NCBI GenBank assembly: GCA_020859995.1
Contig: JAJBVE010000154.1
Coordinates: 1 to 32,110, forward strand
DNA from: Clostridiales bacterium
GTDB lineage: Bacteria; Bacillota; Clostridia; Lachnospirales; Lachnospiraceae
Direction: 5' to 3'
Length of the DNA stretch: 32,110 bases
The notes under the pieces are model-generated. The model was given only the letters and a program-made list of their open reading frames with translations, was not told the DNA's origin and searched no databases. The translations under genes were made by a program, and so were the position numbers. Of this stretch, positions 25,545 to 32,110 are shown in pieces (the stretch's first letter is position 1; each line of letters starts with the position of its first letter).

Positions 25545-25877
25545 ATGACTCGTACATTTATACAGACAAAAGAATTTTCGAAAAAATGGGATGGATTAGG
25601 TTTGGGAGATGATGATTTGAGACGGCTTGAACTGACACTTTTACATAACCCAGATAAATTTCCTGTTATGAAAGGAACAGGGGGATTGCGTAAAATGAGA
25701 TTTGCATTTGCCCATGAGGGAAAAAGCGGAGGGGTTAGAATTTGCTATGTGGATTTTGTGATAGAAGAGGTTATATATCTCATTACTGTATATCCTAAAA
25801 ATGAAAAGGACAATTTGTCTAATGCAGAGAGAAATGAAATCAAAAAAGTAATTGAGGCTATTAAAGCAAGTTTATAG
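25545..25877 (+). CDS. HigB/RelE-family toxin
   Basis: A 110-residue protein with the RelE/HigB pattern: TFIQTKEFSKKWDGLGL, LLHNPDKFPVMKGTGGLRKMRF and RICYVDFVIEEVIYLITVYPKNEKDNL. Such toxins are ribosome-dependent mRNA endonucleases. The ATG at 25545 has AAGGAAAG upstream; a TTG at 25521 is unlikely. The gene precedes its antitoxin by 11 bases, the reversed order typical of higBA. Confidence 0.88.
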   Translation: MTRTFIQTKEFSKKWDGLGLGDDDLRRLELTLLHNPDKFPVMKGTGGLRKMRFAFAHEGKSGGVRICYVDFVIEEVIYLITVYPKNEKDNLSNAERNEIKKVIEAIKASL

Positions 25878-25888
25878 GGGGCAATAAT

Positions 25889-26215
25889 ATGAGCAGAGCA
25901 TATGAAAGCATAATGACTGGTCTGAATGAAGTATTAGAGGATACCAGAGGCAAAGAGAAAAAATTGCCGAGAAGGGTAGTCACGGTTATTCCTGTCAAAG
26001 AATATAAGGCAGAAGAAGTGAAAAAAATCCGGAATTCAACAGGTATGTCTCAAAAAACATTTGCCAGTTATCTGGGCATTTCAGAAAAGACTGTGGAGGC
26101 ATGGGAAGCTGGGACGAATCATCCTTCCGGTGCCGCAAGCAGACTTTTAAGTATGATGGAAATGGATAAAAACCTGACAGATAAATTTCCTTTTGTTACA
26201 ACGGCAGGGAATTAG
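25889..26215 (+). CDS. HigA-like antitoxin with XRE helix-turn-helix
   Basis: A 108-residue protein. The C-terminal half carries the helix-turn-helix IRNSTGMSQKTFASYLGISE followed by KTVEAWEAGTNHPSG. The N-terminal half likely contacts the toxin. It would neutralise the preceding toxin and repress the promoter at 25491-25520. GGGGGCAAT lies before the ATG. Confidence 0.9.
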   Translation: MSRAYESIMTGLNEVLEDTRGKEKKLPRRVVTVIPVKEYKAEEVKKIRNSTGMSQKTFASYLGISEKTVEAWEAGTNHPSGAASRLLSMMEMDKNLTDKFPFVTTAGN

Positions 26216-26248
26216 AATCTTAACAATAAGTTTGCGTTCCTGATCGAG

Positions 26249-26304
26249 GAGGACTGCTGTGGAAATGCCGCCTCGCTGCGCTTCGGAGGCAGGTCGCAGT
26301 CCTC
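26249..26304 (+). repeat. Cruciform-like inverted repeat after the antitoxin gene
   Basis: GAGGACTGC at 26249-26257 pairs perfectly with GCAGTCCTC at 26296-26304, with an inner GCCTC...GAGGC stem. No T-run directly follows. A further AGGTTT...AAACCT inverted pair lies near 26328-26376. The 26216-26517 stretch holds no gene I can support. Confidence 0.65.
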
Positions 26305-26401
26305 ATTTAAAATCGCGGAAGCCTGCGAGGTTTGCACAGGGGCATGGCATATGCATTTCGGGTGAGAAACCTGCACTGGACATGCTCAGCCTGTCTCTTC
26401 T

Positions 26402-26418
26402 TTTTGTACACATCCCAT
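26402..26418 (+). repeat. 17-base direct repeat flanking the toxin-antitoxin segment
   Basis: TTTTGTACACATCCCAT occurs here and identically at 25033-25049. The two copies bracket the 55-residue ORF, the toxin-antitoxin pair and the cruciform-like element (about 1.37 kb). It could be a duplication from an insertion event or a shared relic of a terminator region. Confidence 0.7.
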
Positions 26419-26517
26419 CATTTTATCCGCATTCCCAAAATTGTTTAGCTTGAGAGACGAAGGCATAAAACACAATAACCAAAATTGTAAATTATTCACA
26501 AATATTTCAAAATAGAT

Positions 26518-26581
26518 AGCACGAATTGCCCCAAATGATTGCACGAATGGTTTGCAACATATAGAAGGTTAGTGTTAAAAT
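26518..26581 (+). promoter_or_regulatory. LytTR-type promoter of the response regulator gene
   Basis: Direct repeats AGCACGAAT (26518) and TGCACGAAT (26540) start 22 bp apart. TTTGCA (26551-26556) and TAAAAT (26576-26581) are separated by 19 bases. Distances from repeat to -35 and -10 equal those in the promoter at 17333-17396. The start of transcription near 26588 rules out translation from the ATG at 26580. Confidence 0.7.
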
Positions 26582-26600
26582 GACCATAAGATTTTATGGC

Positions 26601-26609
26601 GGGGGGGGG
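26601..26609 (+). repeat. Run of nine G in the regulator leader
   Basis: Nine consecutive G lie ten bases before the ATG at 26619 and merge with the CGGAG ribosome-binding site. Homopolymers of this length slip during replication. An out-of-frame ATG at 26596 would join the regulator frame if the tract had ten (or seven) G. Confidence 0.85.
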
Positions 26610-26618
26610 CGGAGCAGC

Positions 26619-27329
26619 ATGCGCATTGCAATTTGCGACGATAATAAACAGTCACAGACCCTTTTTCTCAACGCACTTACTGAATGGGATCCGACCAAAC
26701 ACGCTGAGTGTTTTTCTGACGGATCAAGTTTACTGAAAGAAATGCGGGCGCGGCCCACATTTGACATTGTATTTCTGGATATCTATCTTCCAGGAGAGAA
26801 CGGCATCGACATCGCTGGCGAGATACGGAAAATATCTCCGCAGACAGGCATCGTGTTTATCACAAACAGCCTGGATTTCGCTGTGGATGCCTATTCTCTG
26901 AACGCTCTTCATTATCTGGTGAAGCCGGTAACGAAGGAAGGACTGGGGGAGTCTTTTTTGCGCTTAAAAAGTCTTCGCTCGAAACAGCGCTCATTTCTGT
27001 ATCTGAACATTGGCCGGGACAGTATCACGGTATTCCAGGATGAAATCATTTATATTCTCAGCGCGGGCCATGCTAAGGAGATCTGCATGGTGAACAATCA
27101 GATCTACCGGGTCTGGGTATCCCTTGAAGAGCTGGAGGAGAAGCTAGACAGTAACTTCCTGAAATTAAACAGGGGGACGATTGCCAATATGGAGCACATC
27201 AGGCAGATGAGCGCGGATTATTGTCTGATGGATAATGGGGCGCGGCTGGATTTTTCCCGAAGGAAGCGGGCGGATATCGTAGGGCTTTACGATGGCTGGA
27301 TGTTTTCACGCCTGTCTGAAAAACGATAA
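26619..27329 (+). CDS. LytTR-family response regulator
   Basis: A 236-residue regulator. The receiver domain (1-118) has the acidic pair D7/D8, phospho-acceptor D54 (FLDIYLPGENG), T82 and K102. The DNA-binding LytTR domain covers about 125-230, with FLKLNRGTIANMEHIRQM as landmark. I chose the ATG at 26619 (MRIAICDDNK), which fits the family; the in-frame ATG at 26580 lies inside the predicted -10. The likely partner is the GHKL kinase at 15701. It is predicted to bind the repeats at 17333 and 26518, activating the first pilus locus and its own gene. Whether it also controls the pilin at 27505 is not visible. Confidence 0.93.
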   Translation: MRIAICDDNKQSQTLFLNALTEWDPTKHAECFSDGSSLLKEMRARPTFDIVFLDIYLPGENGIDIAGEIRKISPQTGIVFITNSLDFAVDAYSLNALHYLVKPVTKEGLGESFLRLKSLRSKQRSFLYLNIGRDSITVFQDEIIYILSAGHAKEICMVNNQIYRVWVSLEELEEKLDSNFLKLNRGTIANMEHIRQMSADYCLMDNGARLDFSRRKRADIVGLYDGWMFSRLSEKR

Positions 27330-27504
27330 GAATTAACCAGATTCCGCGTATTGATTTGAACGGCGTCAAGAGAACTTCCGCAGGATGTTCGCCCGGCGCC
27401 GATTTGTAGACGGAGAAAACAAAAATAAGAAGAAAGGAAATCAGAAGGTGGAGGAAGCGGATCCGTCTAATAAATAACCGTGTACTACCTCTGAGACAAC
27501 GCAC

Positions 27505-29298
27505 ATGAACAGATTATTAAAAAAGGCATTCGCATTATCAATAGCGGCGATCCTGCTTCTGATGGCAGCATTCCCGGCTGCGGCAGATGATAGCACAATT
27601 GACACGAGTAAGACGGTTTCTCTGACCATTTACAAGTATGATGAGACTGCGGCGACAGCGGCAGGCGTGAATACGAGTTCCTATACGGCAAACGGAGAGG
27701 AAAATGCTACTGCAGAGAGTGAACTTTCAGGCTATGAACTGCAGGGCGTAGTATTTATGTATCTGAAGGTTTCTAATATCGTAACCGAATCTACTAATGG
27801 GACGATTTATCTGAAATATTATATTGATTCTGACCTGGCGACGATTCTTGACCTGAGCGGAGGAGCTGGTTATTACACTTCGGATGAAATCAACTCGGCC
27901 CTTTCCACTGCTCTTTCAGGTAGTTTTAGTACCACAACCAAGAACGCTTTGGAAAATTATATTAAAACTAACGGTGGCAAGGCTATGACAGAGACAGATG
28001 CCAATGGTAAAACTTCCGTTACCCTAAATAGTTCAGAACAGGGCCTTTACCTGGTGGTGGAGACTTCCGTACCGGAGAATGTAACTACCACGACCGATCC
28101 TTTTTTCGTGTCTCTGCCGATGACAAATTCGGATGGTACCGACTGGATATATAATGTCTATGTATATCCGAAGAACCAGACGAATGATCCTACGCTTGAT
28201 AAATGGGTGAAGTCGGATGATATTACAACTTATCAATCCTATGCGACAGCTTCGGAAGGTGATATTGTTACCTACCGTATCGTATCGAAGCTGCCTGAGA
28301 TTACATCGACTGCGTCCTATCTTACGACATACACTTTCGTGGATACATTGGATAGCGGACTGACTTATGATAAATATGCGACAATTGAGCTTTATAAAGC
28401 TTCAAACACTGCGACAGCAGAAGCGATAAAGAACGGTACAGCGATTGCGAATGCTGACGCTACCTGGGATAATACTACTGCTTATTTTACGCAGCAATAT
28501 AGTTCTCAGGGCGCGGGTGGTACGATGACCATTACCATTAGTTCTGATGGCCTTGCGGTGATCAATCCGGATTATTCTGGGGGCTATCTGGTGATCACTT
28601 ATACGGTCACGGTGAACACGAACAGTACGGTTACCCTTGGCGATGATGGTATGCCAAATAAGGTGACGTTGACTTACCAGCGTACGAATACTGCTTCTAG
28701 TGGTACTCTTATGGCCGGAAGTATCGTATATACCTACGGAATCGAGCTCACCAAGAAATTTGCGGATAATTCTATGAGTGGATTATCGGACGTCAAGTTT
28801 GTCCTTTATAATTCGTCAGATGAATACTATGTGATTGCGTCGGTCAGCAATGGCGTGTACTATGTGACAGGGACCACCACGATTAAAGATGATGCCACCA
28901 AATTTACTCCGGACAGCAGCACCGGAAAGCTGACCATCTATGGCCTGGAGGCGGATACATACACATTGACAGAGACAGCGACTGCGAGCGGATACTCCCT
29001 GCTGCAAGCTCCTGTCACGATTGAGATTAATTCGACCCAGGCGTCGATTACAGGGGGCACTTCTGTCAGTGTGTCAACAACAGAAGCCTCCGCGACAGTT
29101 GATAATTCCAGTGTTAGGATGACGGTTTCTGGATCGTCAAACAATGCCATCGTACCTCTGACGATTTCTAATACCAAGAGCTTTACCCTGCCGAGGACCG
29201 GCGGGCTTGGCACCATCCTCTTCACGCTTGCCGGAGCGTTGGCTGTCATTGCCGGACTGGCTGTGATTACAAAGGGTAAGAAAAAGGAAGAAAAGTAA
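27505..29298 (+). CDS. SpaA/FimA-type backbone pilin with LPRTG anchor
   Basis: A 597-residue exported pilin. Signal peptide 1-27. The pilin motif with the cross-linking lysine is VYVYPKN (K223). The middle domain (about 225-415) and C-terminal Cna-B domain (about 420-550) follow; the E-box is TLTETATASGY (E490). The sorting signal is LPRTG at 562-566, then a membrane segment and KGKKKEEK. Class C sortases directly follow, as in spa-type pilus clusters. No Shine-Dalgarno is visible close to the ATG; the nearest purine-rich site, GGTGGAGGAAG, is some 50 bases upstream. Confidence 0.93.
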   Translation: MNRLLKKAFALSIAAILLLMAAFPAAADDSTIDTSKTVSLTIYKYDETAATAAGVNTSSYTANGEENATAESELSGYELQGVVFMYLKVSNIVTESTNGTIYLKYYIDSDLATILDLSGGAGYYTSDEINSALSTALSGSFSTTTKNALENYIKTNGGKAMTETDANGKTSVTLNSSEQGLYLVVETSVPENVTTTTDPFFVSLPMTNSDGTDWIYNVYVYPKNQTNDPTLDKWVKSDDITTYQSYATASEGDIVTYRIVSKLPEITSTASYLTTYTFVDTLDSGLTYDKYATIELYKASNTATAEAIKNGTAIANADATWDNTTAYFTQQYSSQGAGGTMTITISSDGLAVINPDYSGGYLVITYTVTVNTNSTVTLGDDGMPNKVTLTYQRTNTASSGTLMAGSIVYTYGIELTKKFADNSMSGLSDVKFVLYNSSDEYYVIASVSNGVYYVTGTTTIKDDATKFTPDSSTGKLTIYGLEADTYTLTETATASGYSLLQAPVTIEINSTQASITGGTSVSVSTTEASATVDNSSVRMTVSGSSNNAIVPLTISNTKSFTLPRTGGLGTILFTLAGALAVIAGLAVITKGKKKEEK

Positions 29299-29353
29299 GG
29301 CAGAATTTCAAATCAGAAAGAACTTAAAGACGGAAAGAATTTAAACCGGATCT

Positions 29354-30223
29354 ATGCGAAATAAAATATTAAAAGTCATTGCGTCCGCGGCATTTATTCT
29401 TTTTGGAGTGAGCCTGATGGCCTATCCGTTTTTGGCGGATTACCTGTTTGAGAACAGGCAGGACAGCATCATCACTGCTTATGAGTCAGCGGTGGATGAT
29501 GCGCAGGACGAGGAGCTTGAAGAGATGCTTGACGCGGCGAGGCAGTACAATGAGTCCCTTTTGAACGGAAACGTTGAGCTCCACGATCCGTTTACGGAAA
29601 GCGTGATCGGCTATGATGAGGAGGACTATTATGCCCTCCTCAATCTGGATGGAACGGGCATCATGGGATACATCAGCATTCCCTGCATCAATGTTTATCT
29701 TCCGATTTATCATGGGACAGAGGAGGAGGTTCTCGAGTCCGGAGTCGGACATCTGGAGGGCTCTTCGCTTCCGATAGGCGGGGAGGGGACGCATACGGTG
29801 CTGACCGGCCATACTGGTCTGAGCAGCGCGAAGCTGTTTACGGATCTGACCCTTCTCGAGGAGGGCGACGTATTTTTTCTGACGGTTTTGGGCGAAAAAA
29901 TCGCTTATGAGGTCGATCAGATTCTGGTGGTAGAGCCGAGCGACACTTCGGCCCTGCAAATCGAAAGCGGCATGGACTACTGCACTTTACTGACCTGCAC
30001 GCCGTACGGCATAAATACGCATCGTCTCCTTGTCCGCGGGAAACGCACGGAATACACCGAAGAGATCGAAAAGGAGGCGGCCGCGTCCGCGACAGAGAAA
30101 ACGACGCAGAGCGAGTGGATGCTGCAGTATCGCAAATCCTTATACGCGGCGTTGGCTCTGATTGCTGTGGGGATACTGGTGCTGTTCCTTTTGCGCCGCA
30201 GAAGATCAGGCGGAGGACGCTGA
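29354..30223 (+). CDS. Class C sortase (pilin polymerase)
   Basis: A 289-residue enzyme with membrane segments at both ends (about 7-30 and 262-280). The flexible lid motif DPF of class C sortases is at 78-80 (LHDPF). Catalytic residues are H153 (TGHTG), C215 (LLTCTPYG) and R224 (NTHRLLVRG). It would join SpaA-type pilin subunits through the pilin-motif lysine. It lies 55 bases after the pilin gene, and the next sortase begins two bases after its stop. Confidence 0.95.
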   Translation: MRNKILKVIASAAFILFGVSLMAYPFLADYLFENRQDSIITAYESAVDDAQDEELEEMLDAARQYNESLLNGNVELHDPFTESVIGYDEEDYYALLNLDGTGIMGYISIPCINVYLPIYHGTEEEVLESGVGHLEGSSLPIGGEGTHTVLTGHTGLSSAKLFTDLTLLEEGDVFFLTVLGEKIAYEVDQILVVEPSDTSALQIESGMDYCTLLTCTPYGINTHRLLVRGKRTEYTEEIEKEAAASATEKTTQSEWMLQYRKSLYAALALIAVGILVLFLLRRRRSGGGR

Positions 30224-30224
30224 C

Positions 30225-31376
30225 ATGGCGGGAAGAAGAATACGAACTGTGCTGGGCGCCGCGATTGTGGCAGCCGGGATTGGCATTTATCTGTATCCGA
30301 ATCTGCGCGAATGGCAGATGAATGCCCGCACCAGAGAGTTGATCGCGCAGTTTGAGCAAACCTATAATACGGACGGAGAGCCGACGGAAGAGGACTCGGA
30401 GCAGGAAGCTGGGAGCACAGGGACAGAGGTTCAGGAGCAGGAAACGGAGAGCACACAGACGGCGCGTGCTTTTGAGGAGCTTTATCAGCAAATGCTCTCC
30501 TACAATCAGGGACTGATAGATAACGGACAGTCGCTGGTCGATGCCTGGAGCTATGAACAGGAGCCCATTGATCTGAGCGCGCTTTCGGATGAAGACTGCG
30601 CGGTGGGATACATTGAGATTCCGGCCATGGATGTGACGCTGCCCCTGTATATTGGAGCGACTACGGAGCATATGGCAAAGGGCGCGGCTGTGTTGTCTGA
30701 GACCAGTATGCCGATCGGCGGGGAGAGCACAAACTGTGTAATCGCCGGGCACCGCGGCTACAGCGGAATGCCTTATTTCAGAGAGATCGAAAAACTGGAA
30801 ATCGGAGATCTGGTCTATATCACAAATCCATGGGAAACTCTTACTTATAAAGTGACGGAGATTGCAGTCATTGATCCGGATGACGTGGAATCCATTCTGA
30901 TCGTCCCCGGGAAAGACATGGTGACGCTTCTGACCTGTCATCCGTATATGTCTCACGGGAAATACCGCTATGTCGTATACTGTGAGCGGACCGGAGAAAC
31001 CACGGGAACCGAGGCGGACGACACAGATTCGACAGAAACGGAATTGGTGGACACAGATTCGACGGACATAAATTCGATGAACATAGATTCGACGGGCACA
31101 GATTTGACAGACGCAGATTTGGCTGATACGAATTCGACAGATACGGATTCGGCTGACATGGATGCGGCTGACACCGATCTGACAGATACAGATTCGGCTG
31201 GCACGGACATGAGCACCAACGCGGCCAGCGCAAGCACCGCGGATACGGGCGATATCGATCGCTCAGACGCGACGTGGATTGTGATTGAAAAAGGAATCCG
31301 GATTCTGCTGCCGGTTATTTTCGCCGTGTATCTAGTGGTGATTCTGATGAAAAGGAAAAAAAGGAAAAAGAAATAG
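30225..31376 (+). CDS. Second class C-type sortase with Asp/Thr-repeat tail
   Basis: A 383-residue sortase. N-terminal membrane segment (about 7-25), acidic linker, then catalytic domain with H176 (AGHRGYS), C238 (LLTCHPYMSHG) and R248. No clear DPF/W lid precedes the domain; the corresponding region reads AWSYEQEPIDLS. Between the domain and the C-terminal membrane segment (about 356-375) stands a ~65-residue stretch of about ten 5-residue units such as TDSTD, TDLTD, TDSAD. The 15-bp unit is visible in the DNA. The ATG follows GGAGGACGCTGAC; the longer frame from 30162 is rejected because it overlaps the previous sortase. Confidence 0.9.
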   Translation: MAGRRIRTVLGAAIVAAGIGIYLYPNLREWQMNARTRELIAQFEQTYNTDGEPTEEDSEQEAGSTGTEVQEQETESTQTARAFEELYQQMLSYNQGLIDNGQSLVDAWSYEQEPIDLSALSDEDCAVGYIEIPAMDVTLPLYIGATTEHMAKGAAVLSETSMPIGGESTNCVIAGHRGYSGMPYFREIEKLEIGDLVYITNPWETLTYKVTEIAVIDPDDVESILIVPGKDMVTLLTCHPYMSHGKYRYVVYCERTGETTGTEADDTDSTETELVDTDSTDINSMNIDSTGTDLTDADLADTNSTDTDSADMDAADTDLTDTDSAGTDMSTNAASASTADTGDIDRSDATWIVIEKGIRILLPVIFAVYLVVILMKRKKRKKK

Positions 31377-31498
31377 ATTGATAGAAAGCATTTCACGTAA
31401 TTGAAAGGTGTCGACCGTAATCCCATTGGCTTTAGTAGATGGGGTGTTCATTACGCAGATCGCGTGCGCATTCCAAAGAAAGGAGGCGGGAGGGAATC

Positions 31499-32110
31499 AT
31501 GAAGAAAAAAATTTTGTCGGTTGTATTGGCAATCGCTCTGTGTTTTTCACTGCTTCCCTCTTCAGCGGTTCAAACCGGAAGAGAATGGACCGCGAGCGCT
31601 GCTGAATCTGAAACCGCAGCAGTATCGGAAGATCCGGAAACAGAAAAAACGGCAGAGCAGACAACAGAGCAGACAGCAAAAGCGTCCGGCTCTGAATCAG
31701 ATGGCAGCGAAGGCACAGAAAATACCGGAACAGAGACTGTTTCGGAAAATACAGGAGAAACAGAGACTGTGACCAGCACAGAGTCCGCAGGCGAGACAGT
31801 GGTTAATGAAGATCCGGCGGAGACAGCAGCAACCTCGGGTGGTACAGGAGCCGCAGAGGAAACCGGGAAAACTGGTACGGAGACCAACACAGCAACCGCA
31901 GCAGAAACTGGTACAGAGGCCAATACAGCAAGCGTTGCAGAAACCGATACAGGGACCAACACAGCAACCAGTACAGAAACCGATACAGAGGCCAATACAG
32001 CAGCCGCAGCAGAAACCAATACAGAGGCCAACACAGCAACCGCAGTAGAAACCGATACAGAGGCCAATACAGCAAGCGCTGCAGAAACCGGTACAGAGGC
32101 CAACACAGCA
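31499..32110 (+). CDS. Repeat-rich secreted surface protein, 5' part (runs off window)
   Basis: At least 204 codons with no stop before the window end. Signal peptide about 1-22 (KKKILSVVLAIALCFSLLPS). The rest is low-complexity Thr/Glu/Ala/Asn, with 36-base units encoding AETGTEANTATA-type 12-residue repeats from about residue 127 onward, six full copies and part of a seventh. AAAGGAGGCGGGAGGG precedes the ATG. By position, following two sortases, it is probably an ancillary pilin or sortase-anchored adhesin; the anchor would lie outside the window. Confidence 0.8.
   Translation, partial: MKKKILSVVLAIALCFSLLPSSAVQTGREWTASAAESETAAVSEDPETEKTAEQTTEQTAKASGSESDGSEGTENTGTETVSENTGETETVTSTESAGETVVNEDPAETAATSGGTGAAEETGKTGTETNTATAAETGTEANTASVAETDTGTNTATSTETDTEANTAAAAETNTEANTATAVETDTEANTASAAETGTEANTA

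Noticed and set aside
26580-26618. Longer regulator start at ATG 26580
   Set aside because: It would add MTIRFYGGGGRSS, which is not receiver-like, and the codon lies within the predicted -10 box.
1-32110. tRNA, rRNA, transposase or prophage genes
   Set aside because: None recognised on either strand.

Overview
The window reads like the chromosome of a Gram-positive, Clostridia-type bacterium, most likely Lachnospiraceae. This rests on the gene order of the ribosomal spc/alpha region (including a KOW-domain protein between map and infA), the zinc-type S14, a Rho with a very long low-complexity insertion, a GHKL kinase / LytTR regulator pair, and sortase-assembled pili. This is inference from content; no database was searched. 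Every confident gene lies on the + strand.

Positions 1-13095 are the core translation cluster: end of rplP, then rpmC-rpsQ-rplN-rplX-rplE-rpsN-rpsH-rplF-rplR-rpsE-rpmD-rplO-secY-adk-map-(KOW protein)-infA. A terminator and a strong promoter follow, then rpmJ-rpsM-rpsK-rpsD-rpoA-rplQ and a terminator. Junctions in this cluster carry unusual structure: palindromes with TTC/TGC triloops between S14/S8, S8/L6, S5/L30 and L30/L15; an 18-bp inverted repeat enclosing a 147-nt domain before adk; a 590-nt geneless stretch before rpsM; and, between rpoA and rplQ, five tandem hairpins with an almost invariant 16-nt loop and stems whose sequence changes while pairing is kept.

Positions 13099-17447 hold rho, under its own promoter, and a membrane GHKL (AgrC-type) sensor kinase. 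The ECF transporter, truA and rplM-rpsI genes that often follow rplQ in Firmicutes are absent.

Positions 17333-24576 form a pilus locus with the order of the streptococcal FCT region: Cpa-like large surface protein, SipA-like signal peptidase homologue lacking the catalytic Ser and Lys, FctA-like shaft pilin, class B sortase, FctB-like pilin. Tandem repeats sit at several gene junctions. After this come a broken AAA-4 regulator fragment, a 55-aa ORF and a HigBA-like toxin-antitoxin module.

Positions 26518-32110 hold a LytTR response regulator and a second pilus cluster: SpaA-type backbone pilin with YPKN and LPRTG, two class C-type sortases, and the start of a repeat-rich secreted protein cut by the window end.

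The regulatory picture is the main result. The kinase lies just upstream of the first pilus locus and the regulator just upstream of the second. The promoters of the Cpa-like gene and of the regulator share one architecture: two GCACGAAT-type direct repeats 22 bp apart, a 19-bp spacer and a -10 at the same distance. I infer a split two-component system that activates its own regulator gene and the first pilus locus. A run of nine G just before the regulator start codon could make it phase-variable.
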